A stretch of 59,342 nucleotides of DNA, taken from contig MZZL01000387.1 in NCBI GenBank assembly GCA_002749535.1, positions 1 to 59,342 of the forward strand, written 5' to 3'. Position 1 is the stretch's first letter. Every line of letters starts with the position of its first letter. This DNA is from Apophysomyces variabilis. Lineage: Eukaryota > Mucoromycota > Mucoromycetes > Mucorales > Mucoraceae. Shown one piece after another: positions 1-13,710 of this stretch. The notes under the pieces are model-generated. The model ran no database searches. It had not been told where the DNA came from and saw only the letters and a program-made list of their open reading frames with translations. A program made the translations under genes and the position numbers.

Positions 1-3000
1 TTGACGACCTCAACCTCAGTCTTCTTCACATCATCGTGCTTCTTGGTCACTTCATGGACGATGGCAGCACCAGCAGCAACAGCAGCGGCACCAGCAAGGA
101 CCTTTTCGGCAGTGTGCTTGTGGCTGTCCTTTGTGGTTTCATGTTGTTCGTGATGTTCGATATCGCTGGTGCGCTTGGTATCCACAACAACGTCAAGATG
201 CTCTGTAACAGCAACCTCTGACTTGGTAAGGACAGTGTCAATCTGAGTTGTTGTGGCCTCGGTAATTGCAGCTAGCTTCTCAGAAACGTCTGTGACAGTG
301 CTGACTTTCGCGATCTCCTGAACCTCTGCAACCTGGGCAAGTACGCTTTCTTGTACGTGTACCAATGTAGCTTCGATGTTCTTGTGGGCTTCTTGGAGGA
401 CAAGAATATCATCGTTGGACTTTCCTTGAATAGAGAACTTGTTATCTACCGCTGTCTTGGAATCGGTGATGATCAAGGAGATTTCTTCTCGAGCTTCCTT
501 AATAATAGTCTCCACATCAGTTGTCACATTGTCACCACCCTTCTTAACCCGCTCGCCGACCCGGCTTGTAAGTCTTGCGAACCAACGGGAAACAGTGGCC
601 TTGGTGTCTTCCACAAAGATAGCCACATGAGCTTTGGTAACTTCCTTGGTGGTGGATGCATGCTTGTCATAACCGACTTTGGCGACTGTTCCAACAATGG
701 CTGCGACTTCTACCGTGTTCTTGCACTTTTCAACAACAGTTGCGGTTTGTTGGCGACCAGTGACTGACACTTCTTCCAATAGTTTCTCGACTTCCTCGGA
801 AGACTTGGTAGTAATTTCCGACGCGATCTTCTTGATATGAGCAGTGTGATTCCATGCACTGGATCGGATACAGAAAAGTGCATCGTGAAGCGTCTTTTGC
901 GATTTAGCGTCGGCGGTCACTGTAGCCTTCTTGGTTTGTTCAATGGTAACGGCGAGCTCCACCTTGGCCTCAGCGATTATGGCATCGATATCCTGACTGA
1001 CGTTATTTCCGCCTTGCTTAACACGGTGTGCCACACGGATGGTAAGACGTCGGTACCATTCAGCAACAACAATCTCCACATCCTCAAATACGGTAGCCTT
1101 GCTAATCGTCTTCACAGTTTCCTGGGCTTTTTCGGTTGTCTTAACAACTTCGGCTTGGCCGCTCACTTCAAGTTCCTCGATTTGCACTTCAGAAACAGTG
1201 TTCGCGAGGTGGGTTTGACATTTATGAACCTCAACATTCACACTCTCCTCAGTTTCCTTTGTCACCTGGAGCCACTTGCTCTGGTCAGCAAAGGTGCGTT
1301 CTTTACGAACAACATCCAGCTTATTGTTCACAATTTCTTGGGTGCGTTTAATGGCAGCAACGACAGATTGCTCAATAGCAATATTCTTGGCGCAAAGACC
1401 AGTAGCAATTTTGGCAGTGGATGTCTGGACACGGGTAAGTTCTTCATCAAGTTCTTTACGAGCTATGGTGATGATGCGATGGATCTCTTCATCAGTGGCA
1501 TTGTTCTGCGAAGCCGCTGAGATCTGCTGGTAAAGATCGATAAACCAGTAACGGACAATCACTTGGATGGTTTGCACTGTGACAATGACGCGCTGTCCGT
1601 GGTGAACAACAGGAGCCTTGTCTTGGACCTTTGCCACAGCTGTGCTTGACTTCTTTGTCTCGCTAATGATCACCTCTTCAAGCTGAGAATCGACATGATG
1701 CGTCACGGTTTCCAATGTCTTCTCAATGTCAATTTCCTGGATAGAGACCTGCTGGTCGGACTTATAGGTCTTAAGCTTGTTCAAATAAGTCTCAAACAAG
1801 TGAATATTGAGGTGCTCCTTCATCTGCACGACGGAGAGGTACCATGCAGGCTTCTGCAATACTTGAACGACCGATTCACTACCATAAGCCTTTAGATGCT
1901 GATCCAAGCGCTCCGTAAGAATTCGGCGAGCTTCCTCGATAGTAGCAACAAGTTCCTTCTGCGTCTTGCACTGGCTAATGCGTCGGATGAACATAACACG
2001 CCACATACGAATGATCATGCGGCTTTCTTCAATGACGGTTATGGAATATGTTGCGGAATGGATCTCCTTCGTGATCGACAGCTGCGTTTCAGAAGCCTGC
2101 ACATCATCAACCTTGTGGATCTTGTGAACATCAGAATGGTGAATGGCTTCTGCAACCTTGGAAATGGCACCAACAGCAACAGCAGCTGCAGCACCAGCAG
2201 CAACAACAGTACCGGCATCCTTCACCACTTCTTTAATACCATGACCGTGCTCTGCTTCGGTGTGCTGTGTGTGAGACACTTCTTGGATTTTAGTGTCCTC
2301 AGTCTTTTCGAGAGTGGCACCCTGCTCGATTGCTTGAGTAATGCTTTCCACAACAGCAGTTGTGGTGGTCTTCTTGCCGAATACGGGTACAGAGAACTTC
2401 CAGCGGATGACCTGTACCATAGCGTTGGTCAGGATCACTTCAGTATCTTCATTGAGCACGTCCTTATAGCCGAGGAACAGATTGTCGTGGCTTTCCAACA
2501 AGATGTGGCCATCAACGGTCAATTCCCATTTCTGGGTACTAACGCCAGCTTCGGTGGATTGGATCAAATGAGAGCTTTCCCCAATGTTACCTATAAAGAT
2601 AATGTATAAGATATCTCCGTACCGCTTTCTTCTTAAACAGGTAATAGCTTACCGTGCACATCGATGACCAGTTTGCTTCCATAGTTGATCAAAAGACCAT
2701 CGCGGAAAGTCCAAAGCTGACTCTTAAAGTTGGTGAAGCTAATCTTTCGGATGACCAAACGAGCTCCAGCGGTAGTGGAATCTCCCTGCACTGCCAAAAC
2801 CAGTTCGTCGTTTTGTCGATCTGCAACCTTAAGGAAGAACCAGGAAGCACTCGGGAACAGGGCACGACGCACCTTTTGGATGGTCTTGACGGTTGTGGTT
2901 CTCTGGTTGTGGATCCATTCGGAAATGGTGTGAATAGTAGAGCGGGCATCGATCTGAGACTGTTGATCCGAGAAGACGGGCACATGGAGCTGCAAACCCT

Positions 3001-6000
3001 GTGTGTCCTTTGTCGTTTCTTCAGTAGATGCTTCCAATAGGAAGTTTCCGGAAGTATGACGAGTGATACGGAGGTAGTAAATGGTCATCTTGATACGGAT
3101 AGTAAGGACACCATGGACGGAGATACCGAACGTCTGGTCAAGAGACTCCTGAGAATTCGAAAGCACCCATTGAAGAGCTAGAAAAGAAAAACGTCAGTTT
3201 TATACTAATCCAAATCAAAAACAGACACATACATTGGTTAAGCGTAAGGCGCAACTTGTATTTGTAATTGACAAGATATCCATCGATATAGATCCAGAGG
3301 AATCGCTTGTAATCTTGGCTCTCGCTCAAGTCGTATAATCCAACCTCAGTGCTATCTTGTCCAGCAGCAAGGAAACGGTCTTCGTTGCCATAACGGATGA
3401 AAAACCATTTTTCGGAGCTTGGCCATTGGTTAGCGGAGGTGATCTTGTGATGGAAGGTCTCCTTCAGCCACTTGAAGGCAAGTACAGCAGAAACAGAGCT
3501 AGTGACTGTGCCAACCTTGCCAGCTTCGATGATTCGAGCACCAGTTTCCTTCTGAGAGACAGGAATCAAGGCAGGGATCAAGATCTCCCAACGTTGTTCG
3601 CGACGGGCATCTTTTTGGTTACGATGGACCTTTTCTTCTTGAACAAACACATCAAGATGATCATACTTGTCAGAGCGACGCAACTCCTTGACCGAGAGCA
3701 CTAATGAACGCTTAGCGGAAAGGAGAATCACACCTTCAGGAGTGTACTCCCACTGCTGGTCGTCAGCCTGTTCACCCAGGGGACGTTGAGGGGATAAGTG
3801 CACGCGTTCACCAGAAATAATATCGTTTTCAGCAGCATCAAGGACCAAGGTTTGGCCCTTGAGGTTGACCAAGAAACCATCGCGGTAAGACCATAGTTGA
3901 CTAGCAAAGTCAGTTGTCTTGATGCGGGTCAAAATCACTTGAGCACCGTTAGTAGCATCACCCTGGACATCCAGCACAAAGCCATGGAGGTGACTCTTGA
4001 TCAGGAAATAGCCAGCAGGGAAAGAGTTTGGATGTGTCTTATAGCGAACAACCTTTTCAAAACCAGTGGGGATATAACCATCTGCAAGTTGGAAGGAATC
4101 CTTGCGACCCAATCGTAGAGACTTGGTCGAGTTGGATTTTTTGACAGATGTGACAACCTTTGCACTGGCAGAAGAATTGATACTCGATGTAGTCGATGCG
4201 GTACTTTCGCTCTTCTTCACTTCAGCGACCTTTTCGGTAGTTTGCTTGATATCCGAGTCCAACTCATCGGCAAGCACGGCCTCAAGTTCTTCAGCCTCAA
4301 CCTCATCGTCGTCTTCTTCTTCGGGTTCCTCTGCCGATTCTTCCTCGTCTGTGGACGATTCCTCATCGCATGACTCGTCTTGTTCCTGAATTGTTAATTT
4401 CTGTTCCTCACAGTCCTCAATTTCAGCTTCAGTTTCAGCCGCACCAGCAGCAACAACTGTTCGCTTGCCAAACACGGGTTTGGAGAAGCTCCACCGCATC
4501 CATTGTTCGGACTGCAAGGTAATCTCCTCCCGGCCATTCTCGTTAGTTTTCTTTACACGTAATTCACGCAATCCTACCTGAGCTCCCGAAACGGAAGCTC
4601 TCTCTTCGTTAGAAATACCAATTACCAAACGTTCATTTGATCTCAAATGAATCTCGCCATTGGCGCTCAAGGCCCAGTACTGTGTCTCCGATACAGAGCG
4701 CTGACGGACATATAGCTGGGTGTTCAAACCATCCTCAACCAAAAGGTCTTTCACGATTTCCGCATCCAAAGCCAATCCAGTCTGCTTGTTGATGAGATGA
4801 CCCTCTTCGAAAGTCCAGAACTGCCATTTGTATTCTTTGAAATTGAGAGCACGCAGAGTCACTTCATACTCATCGTGGCCGGAACGACCGGGTTTAGGGT
4901 TCTTTTCCACGGTCAATGCAAGACTGTCCTTGCCATACGCAACACGAATGAAGAATCCGCCAGTAGGGAAGATAGCCCATCGACGAATGATAGTACGCTT
5001 AGTAACGCGTTCATAACGTTCACCAGACGTCACTTGCAGAGTTGCATCACCAACACCATCCACAAACAGATCACTGTCGTTTCGCTGGATACTTGATGTA
5101 ATGGAACGCTGATTACGCTTGCCGAACACAGGGGAGGCAAAAGTCCACTGCTGATAAGTGTTGCTTAGTTGGCCACGGGCGCTGATTTGCAAGTCAACAC
5201 CTTCCTTGACCTGATTTCCTTTGGGAGAAAGAACCAAGCCTGGACGAGATTGGGGATGAATGTGACCATCAACCGAGAGACCCCATTGTTGATTCTTTCG
5301 GCTTCGGCGCAAGAACTTCTCATGGTACTGAATAACATCGCAACCAGGCATCAGCTTTCCGCCAGCCACATCAATTACGTAATCCGATTCCATGTTAGCG
5401 AGACAGCCGTCATCGCGGTATTGCCACAATTGACGTCGGAAGATCTTAAAGTCTAACTTGGCCAACTTCAATTTGGCGCCCTCCTTAGCATCAGACACGG
5501 TCACGATCAAAGAGCTGTCATCCTTGGAACGAATGAAGAACCAGTTGTCGGGGAAGACGCCGTAGCGATGAGTGACAAGCTTACGGTTTGCGGTGCTCTT
5601 GCGAGTGGTGATCATAGTAAGAACAATTCTTTGGAAATCAATAACGAAATCACGCTCCTTCTTTTCCTTTTCACAGAAACGGCGCTCATATCTTCCATAC
5701 ATAAGTCTCCAGCTGTAGTGGGAAGTAATCTGCTTAATGTCGGATAACTGAACAATCCAGCTTTCTCCCTTTTGAATCAAATGAAGACCAAGATGGGAAG
5801 AGGCTTCTGAAACAATAGAGCCATCCGTCTGAACAGTCCACAATTGACGATCATCGGCGTGCTTGTTGTCAGTGGTAAGTTCGCCTCTGAGAACGAGTGC
5901 ACTGCCATGGGCAAGCGAATCTATGTAATGAGCAAGAAGAGAGCGTATAAGTCATACCTAGCCGCGGTACCGACGATTTAAGTTTCAAACTTACCAGAAG

Positions 6001-8962
6001 CGTGTAGCACAAGGCCAGTAGCAACGTGAACAAGGTAACCATTTCGGAACGCCCACTTGTAGACCTCAATTTGTTCAAAATCAATTTTTTTAACCACAAC
6101 AGCGGAGAAAGCTTCAGATTTCTCGGGGACAAGGGCATAACCTTCCTGGGCGCCAATGAAGAAAGTTTCCTCGGGCCATGCAGCAGTACGGGCGACAGTC
6201 TTTTGGATTGCCTGTTGGCCCGATGCACGCCACTCGCTGATAACAGCACTAGACCAGTACAGCAATGCTTGAGCACCTTGCTTGTAACCGAAAGTCGGGG
6301 TCAGCAACATCCAGCGATGCTCTTCTTTCTTTAGAGATTGATGAGTGGCTAAGGTCAATCTGTGCTTCTTCTCAGCATTCGATTCGGTAACAAGGTTAAG
6401 GGAGGGCTCGAAAGCATGAACAAGGTATCCGTCAACGGAGAAGTACCAGTGCTGGCTTGTGGGACGTTCTTGCTTCTCGGCCTGAACAAGAGCGGAACCG
6501 GCAGAAATGGCTATAAGAGAAAGTGTAGGCAAAGCTTGCTAGTTGAGTATGATGACTGATAGAAGCAAATGATTAATGATACGTTACCGCTCACGTCCAA
6601 TGCCAACTGAGTTTCGTAATTGATAAGGACACCATGATGGTAGGTCCACAATTGGGTCTGCCAGTTCTCACGGCTGAGCTCAGTCAAATGAATTGATTTA
6701 TCCTCCTTGGAGGCGGCCAAGACCAAAGGAGACTCCTTGGTCGAACCAGACACGAGGGATCGAATGAAGAACCAACCAGCAGGATACTGAGCATACTGGT
6801 AGCTGATGGTCTTCTTCACGGTGGAACGCGAAACAATCTCGCGGGTAGCTATGAATGAGCATGACATTACGTTAGCCTGATGAGCATGCAGAACATGTTG
6901 AGATGGACAAACCTTGCTTCTTCTTGAAAACTGGCAAGACGAAGTTCCAGCGTTGAGCCTTGTACTCAGAAGACTTCTTGTCGGACAAGAACACCTTAGA
7001 CTTGGTACTAGCATTCTCCTCCACAGCCAACACAAGCGCTTTGCGAGCCTTAATATGAATGAAACCTTCAACAGTGAGTGCCCACTGCTGATTGCCATTA
7101 TCCTTCTTTTTCTTCTTGTATTGACAAACTTCTGCTCCGGGAGTGATGGAACCTGATGCAAAAAGTGAAAAAAATTTAGCATTTTTTCGGTTCCGGCCTT
7201 TCCGACATGGCCCACATGCGCTCCCACAGTAAGGGGAACACACGCCGGCGCACATACGGACACCACCCTTCTTGGATACTTACCACCCTTGACATCCAAT
7301 ACCATCTCAGATGCCTTGTTAATCAAATAACCATCCTGGTATTTCCATAACTGACGGGAGTAGTTGGCTGTGTCCAATTTGACGGCCACTGCTTCTGCAG
7401 CCAAGACACCGGAATTCAACACGGTCAGGACAAGACCATGAGCTTGGCTCTTGACGAAGAACCAGCCCTCAGGGAAAACGCCGTGCTGTTCAACGGTAGT
7501 GGTGGATTCGGTGGTACGCTTCTTGAATATGGGCAGGACGACGCTGAATCTTTGATGTTGATTACCCTTGGTTTTCTTTTGAAGATGAAGGTGAGCGCCT
7601 TCACGATTCATGCCAAACCAGCTATCCTTGAAACCGAGAACCCAGCTAGGGTCGCTCTGAAGACAGATCTCACCCTCAGCAGAGAGCGTCCAGGAATTGT
7701 ATTTGCTTGATTTGTCCGAAGCAGACACTTGATAGACGTACACGTCATCCTTCAGAGCGTTTCCTTCGACGGCAAGGATAAAGCCAGAGTGTTTGTTGAT
7801 AATGCGGTTGGTAGCCGCGTCAAAAGTCCAGAGTTGACTGTCATAGGCTGTCTTGCGCAACGAATCGATTGTCATGCGAGTGCCAGGCTTGGAGACAGCA
7901 CCGGCTTCTGCACCAATATAGAAGCCATTTGCCTGGGATTTGAGGAAAAATGCAGTGTCGGGAAAAGTACCTGCGGGGATACGGCTGTCGTCTTGGTCCA
8001 GACTGGACGTTGTAGAGGTAGAAGAACGAATAGAACGAGCGTCTAATAATAACCATGATAAGGTAAATGGACTTGGTTCAAACAAAAATAGATGCTTTTT
8101 TTTTTCAAACTTACCATCCTCTTTGATCTGAGAGACATCTCTTGAAATAGGAGGCTTTCCGCTGGATGCACTTCCTACCGAACTTGTGCTAGTGCTTCGT
8201 TTGAGGCTGGAAGCGGAAGCTGTGGTGGAAGGTGTGACAGTCTTGATGATGGGTAACACAAAATCCCATCTTTGTTCTTTGCGATCGAGGTGGCGTTTAT
8301 CGACAAGTTGAAGGTGAACGTGAAGACCTTCACGACGGGAGAAGAAGGATTCTTTGATACCAAGCACCAAAGAAGACTTCTGCTTGAGGTAAATATGGCC
8401 ATCCGAAGAGAGACCAAATTGCTGCAAATTGTTGTTATCGTTGGCAGTGGCTTGTTGCACAATATCTGTTCCCGCCTTTGCATTGCCTGTATTATGATAA
8501 AAAAATTGTGCCGTGAATGCCTTGTCCGAAACATCAAAATGAGGACAATATCGGAGATGTGACACCAATAGTGTTGCGAATGCTTCGTCCTGAACAGACG
8601 AAACACCACTCCCCGCTCGGATTGCTCCCGTTGAGAAGTGGCACGTAACAAAAAAGATACAACTTTCCAACCTTCCCCCTCACGCCAAACTATCACCCCG
8701 ACGCCCATAACACGTATCTCGCTTGTCACTTAGACAACATACCTTTGGCAACATCCATCACTAAATTAGTTTTCTTATTGTGAAGGCGGCCTTCTTCATC
8801 ATAACGCCAGAGCTGTGCGTCACTATCTTTAGTACGAAGGCTGGATAGCACAATAGGCGTTCCAGACGCTTCTGAGGCATTCTCGACCATTAAAACATAG
8901 CCGTTGCTCATGTTCTTGATAAAGAACCAGCCTTCAGGAAATTTTTCACTTGTTGTAAACAT
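1..8962 (-). CDS. Giant protein with ten ricin-B-like beta-trefoil units and a helical repeat tail (3' end missing)
   Basis: Exons on the minus strand are 8962-8743, 8486-8115, 8042-7284, 7152-6913, 6848-6588, 6510-5995, 5920-3233, 3177-2653 and 2590 to beyond base 1, giving about 2,720 codons in the window. All eight introns are phase 1 and every internal exon is a multiple of three. The first Met (8962) directly precedes the first repeat. Ten units of about 150-200 residues share the pattern FPxGWFFIxS, a QLW-type motif, YxDGxLIN, VxDVxGG, LVLGxK and QRWxF, which is the QxW beta-trefoil pattern of ricin-B lectins. A very acidic linker (about 4240-4420) lies between units 7 and 8. The tail from about 2400 downward is Ala/Gly-rich, then helical. 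No signal peptide is seen, so a cytosolic or cortical scaffold role is possible. Sugar binding is not shown, and the substrate is unknown. Exon phases all agree, so the model is firm except for the missing C-terminus. Confidence 0.85.
400..2020 (-). repeat. Helical repeats of about 157 residues in the tail of the beta-trefoil giant
   Basis: Within the last visible exon, four related helical segments begin near plus-strand positions 2005, 1545, 1060 and 585, a spacing of about 460-490 bp. The two best preserved share an aromatic start, RVxxRVKxGGxNV, then DxxxIIxEAxxE. The two upstream copies are more diverged. I do not recognise the family. The period is close to the size of the beta-trefoil units, so the tail may also have grown by tandem duplication. 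Confidence 0.6.
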
Positions 8963-11900
8963 GGCTGTGTTCTTTTTTCTAATATACTATCTTGTAGGTA
9001 AAATGTGATATGTTCGTGTGAATCAATAGACGCGTCAACTTTTCTTTAGCAGAGAAAAGAAAAAAAAGGGGGAAAAGAAGAAAAGAGGTTCTCTTTTTAC
9101 GTACTTCTTTGGATAAGAAGAAAGCAAAAGAAGCAAGGAGAAAAAAGAGTAGAAGAGAAAAAAGAAAAAGGTTCTGAAATTATTAGTGACAATTATGCGT
9201 GTGAGCCGAAACTGAAGGGTTTCTTTGAGTTCAGACACAGCATAAAGAAGATGGCGATATAAAAAAAAATAGACTTAATTCTATTTCAAAGCTGTAATAC
9301 AAGGAACCATTTCAGCACGGTGATACAGTGCTTCACCTTTTTTTTTCAACAACCCGTTTGGATTTTGTTTGGCTGTTTCAATGCTGGAGCGATAATGGGT
9401 AGCACACGTTTTTTCGTCAGCATGTGACACCAACGCCATCCATTAACTTCTTCGTTACAGACAAAAGAAAGCTGGGCCGTGGAAATCTTGGACAAATAAC
9501 AGCTATTATTTCTCTCAGAGCGAAATAGAAAAGTTATCCTTCGGAAACCTTGTTTTTATTCATCGTCCTTTTATCCGAAGTTCGCTAGTATGTTATTGTG
9601 GACTTGATTTGGCCTCATCGTCTCACCAGGTGTTTCCAACAAGTAGCACGACCCCTTTTTATTTGGCAGGAGCCAGAATTTTTACATGCCCGTCGTATTG
9701 AACAACGTTCCTTTTTCTTCTCTTTAGCCGTTACTATTTATGCAAGTAGGCCGGTTAGATGAAATGAACGACAAGAACAGCACAATAAACGCTCTTCTTT
9801 TTGCTTATCTATTTACGGCTATATGGACGAATAAGGGATAGATCGCATGACTAGAGAACCGAAGGCATGATTTCATACAAACTATGATTTAGAGTGAAGA
9901 TATCTGTAGCAATCCAATCTTCGTTGAACTAAGCTTGGGGCGCATGAATAGACAGGCCTCATGTCGGTGATTTGCACTGACTGCAGAATGGATTTGGATT
10001 TGACGTACTGGTGCTACACTAAGCCTTGATTTAGAAGTGCCTTCTTTTTTGGTCTAGACCTATTCTTGTTGCATGTTCTTTGGTAAATAAGTTGATATTC
10101 TATGAATTCTTGTGAACTGGATAATATGCATGTTGTTCCTATTTTGCTACATTTTCTTATGTTTTCGGGACGAACCATAGTAACAAGATCTATGAAGCAC
10201 TTTTGTATCCAAGTCACTGTCCCCATTAGCCTCGGATTGCTTTCCGAGAAATTTTCTTTCTCATCTAAACTCGTCATCCGCCCTGAAAAAAAAAAAATTT
10301 TGCCATAGAATTTCCGTCCCCATCGCGCGAATGCACTCGCGCCTTGTCGCCGCTTTGGGGAGGGAAAAGCTTTGCTCTAAGGTAACCGGCTAAAGTCGGC
10401 TAGGGAAAGTTACGAGTTTGATGAAAGTTAATATATTTTGTCACCCTGGATTAGGGTGCTTTGGGGCGTGTAGAACGATCACCATTTATTGATCGGAAGC
10501 AGCTAACAGGACTCTCGGATGACAAATTCTATCTGTAGCATGGTATCCCGTGCCCGAGGTCCGTCTCAGGAGCAAAAAAAAACTTTATTTCCTGATGCGA
10601 GCACTGATGACAGCACGTACCACGAAAACTCTGAATGATATGAACCGAATGAGCAGATCTTTTTAAGAAAAAAATAAGTTTTACTACATGGCATGGTTAA
10701 AAACAAAGCAATATGATCTTAGAACTTTACGGATATTTATTCTCTTTTGGGTTTCTGCGCATGATATTCCGTGGAAAACTCCTGCTACAGTCCTATTGTT
10801 TCGGCATCAACATTTGGACTTTTGTATCACAATTGAAGAGGCGCAGCTTTCCGTTTTCAGGCAGGTGGTGTTGTAAAGATGGATTGAAAAATGGGCGTCT
10901 GTATCGGGCTTTTTTTTTCCTGTTTTGCTCAAACGATGCCTTTAACATAGGACACTCTTGTTTTCTTTACCATTTGGAAAGGAAAAAAGGTTGGAAATTG
11001 GATCCAAATAAAAACGACAACGGGGGTTTGCGATGCATATGGAATCGGCTAAATTACTTGGAAGAAAGCAAAAACCCAAACTGTAATACAGGACAAACAG
11101 ACGTCAGATTGGCAGTAAATGATCGATAAATAGATCTTAAAATGGGATCTGTTTGGTCATTGTACAGCATTAGATCACACATTCTTTGATAATGAATGAA
11201 ACAACTGTATCCCTGATACACAAATTATATAACCATAAAAGTGCTTTATCCAAAGAATAGCTCTATGGAATATTGCACAATATTTATTGGAAATTAGCGA
11301 TATATAGAGTTGGCAAAACAAAAGGTTGAAAATTTTTTAAGAGCTTGATGTTCTAATATCCTCTTTAGCATGGATAGGTGTGCACTGACGTTTGCATCAA
11401 ATCATCAACGCTTAATCTGTATGCAACAGCTGCATGATAATGCAATTAAAAGATAAAGGTGATTCTGAGAAGATCATGGCAGGCTAAGCCTATAGATAGA
11501 TGGAAGGATAAATGCCTTGTGGATCATACGACTATTTTAACCTGTCCAACGCGTTAATTCTTGAAGGTATCTTGTTTAAAGTGGCATGTTGCAGACGGCG
11601 GTTAAGAACGATTTCTAGACCATATCAAAAAATGATATATGCTTTACTTGACAACGGATGTGATGGTGGCAGCATTAGACGTCGGAGTCACAATAGCTGG
11701 AGCGAATCAAAAATTAAGCTAGCGAAAGACTGTGCTCTGTAGGTGCTGCTATACCATGTCTATACCGCGTGTTCTTTCATAAATAATAAGTTCAATGCAT
11801 CGTTGGCTAGACTCCCTTTATTATCATACACTTATTAAAGCAAATGATCAGCAGACAGTTATCTTTGCATAGGTACTGGAGATGTTATGTAATTTACCAT

Positions 11901-13710
11901 TTACCGAAAAATGAAGACACCGATGGATTTATCGAAGCGCAAGTATCCACTACATAGGTGTTAAAGACATGTAGGTCTACGTTGCAACATCTCTATGATA
12001 ACTTTGCTAGTTCTCAATTGCAATCCAACACTTATTCTTGGTTAGACGTAATTTTTCCTTGCTAATTATTTCGCGAACATTCGTACAAACACTAGTATTT
12101 TAAATGCAAAAACGCTTTTTCCATCAATAGGAATAATCTAGACAAAGAGCGAAGTGGGATCGTGCCAACAGGTAATCCATCTATTAACATCAACTTGCTA
12201 CTCCGATAAGCCATTTATGCAGACGGCATCTTAGATTCAATTTGGTCGTAACCATGGCAACCTAATACCTATGAGTAAGTAGCAACTATTACCTTTACTG
12301 TTAAAGAAAGGCTTAATACTATTATTTGCCTTGCACTTACGAAGTTGTCATAGCTTACTGTGTTGCTCAAAAATGAAAGTAACACCCAGGCAGAGAAATG
12401 CAGAATATTTTTGGCAAGTCGCTACTTTTCGCAATTGGACAACTGAAAAGGTTGAGAACCTGCCTTTACCGTTACCTTGTCTTTTAGATCATCAAACTGG
12501 ATTGGCGTATACGTAATAAGCAAGTTGATCCAGCTGTTTTACTACGAAGTGGGTATTTTCTCACCTTTGCTGGATTAGTAGGTATCCTCTCGGAAATTTG
12601 CTAGAACAAGTTAAAATGTTATTACTCATTTGTAGACATTTTGCATTAACTTGTCGTCTTCCTTCTCGCCAAAGACACAAATCTCTGGACTAGCAGTCTT
12701 ATTGGCCATTTCCGTCAACATCTCGAACTAATGATGTAAGTTCACAGTAACCTCTCCCAACAGATAGTCACTTCTAGCTTTTACTAATCATCATTCTATC
12801 AACTGCCAAACTGAAGGATACTTGAGGGCTTATATATCTTCACAAGAACAGCATAAGGATTAGGTAAGCGGTACCTGTTAAAGATCGACGGAGTCACGGT
12901 TAATATTTGGTTCAAGCATGGTCAAATGTTCTGCGTAATGGACGTTGATGAAATACAAGGTCAGTTTAATATGTTTTGACAAGCTTCAAGACTGCGGTTT
13001 GTACAACGGGCGATGTCATTTGCATAGGTATTAATCATTCTAGGATGTAGCTAGCGCGTTCATCCTACAGCAAGAATTATCATCAAAGCTTGTTAATCAA
13101 AATAATCAATGCTCATCGATGCTCACAACCCAGAGAATATTTGTAGCAATTGCAAGCAAATAAGTCAACCTAAAGTACTTTTCTGTTATAATTCTCTTAA
13201 CCTTTTTAGCAACATGCTCGTACATCTGCACAGGCCAGAAATAAATCTATTTGGTTTAGTTGAAGGTATTCGGCGTGATTCCTTTATTCATGAGCAATAA
13301 CATTGCATAACAGCGTCTTTAAGAGATGTTGCCATTCTGATTGAGAGAGGGGTTTGTGTTGTATATCTTTCTTTATCGGAAAGTGCATCGAGCGAGAGTC
13401 TACAAAAATCGCATTACACTGTCTTTTTAGAAAGGGAAAAGAGGATTAACACGAATCATCCTCTTTCTAGATCTGTGAGTAATAGTGTGCCATAAAGCCA
13501 TGCCCTTCACATTGAAATTCTTGAAATCCAGTTTAAGCCATCGTGTTAATCTGTCCCTCCATCTGATCTTCTGCCCATATGTTCCACAGAGACCTGATCT
13601 GGAGATTTCTGCCGCAAATGATGCAAAATTTTGAAGCGCCGTCGTTCACAAACAAGAAAGTTACAACTTCACGATTGCAACAGCAACATCTTGTTCACAC
13701 GACATACATC
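8963..13710. other. Gene-poor intergenic region, 4.7 kb
   Basis: No open frame here resembles a conserved protein, and the longest are short and compositionally random. The first 300 bp upstream of the beta-trefoil gene are rich in purine runs (A/G tracts at 9050-9175), as expected of an upstream or 5' UTR region. A short GC-rich patch with hairpins lies at 10319-10420 (see findings). The rest is AT-rich with no repeat or RNA gene that I can identify. Confidence 0.5.

Noticed and set aside
36..767. Open plus-strand frames opposite the tail of the beta-trefoil gene
   Set aside because: The minus strand has a continuous frame with clear repeats, and the plus frames are low-complexity shadows with no conserved motifs.
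4102..4389. Plus-strand Ser-rich frame
   Set aside because: It is the antisense of the acidic Glu/Asp linker of the minus-strand gene.
10597..10640. Possible box C/D snoRNA (CTGATGA and CTGA about 30 nt apart)
   Set aside because: Too short for a eukaryotic C/D RNA, without terminal stem or C'/D' boxes.
10713..11129. 138-codon plus frame in the gene-poor region
   Set aside because: Random-looking composition, no domain, no splice context, and no sign of conservation.
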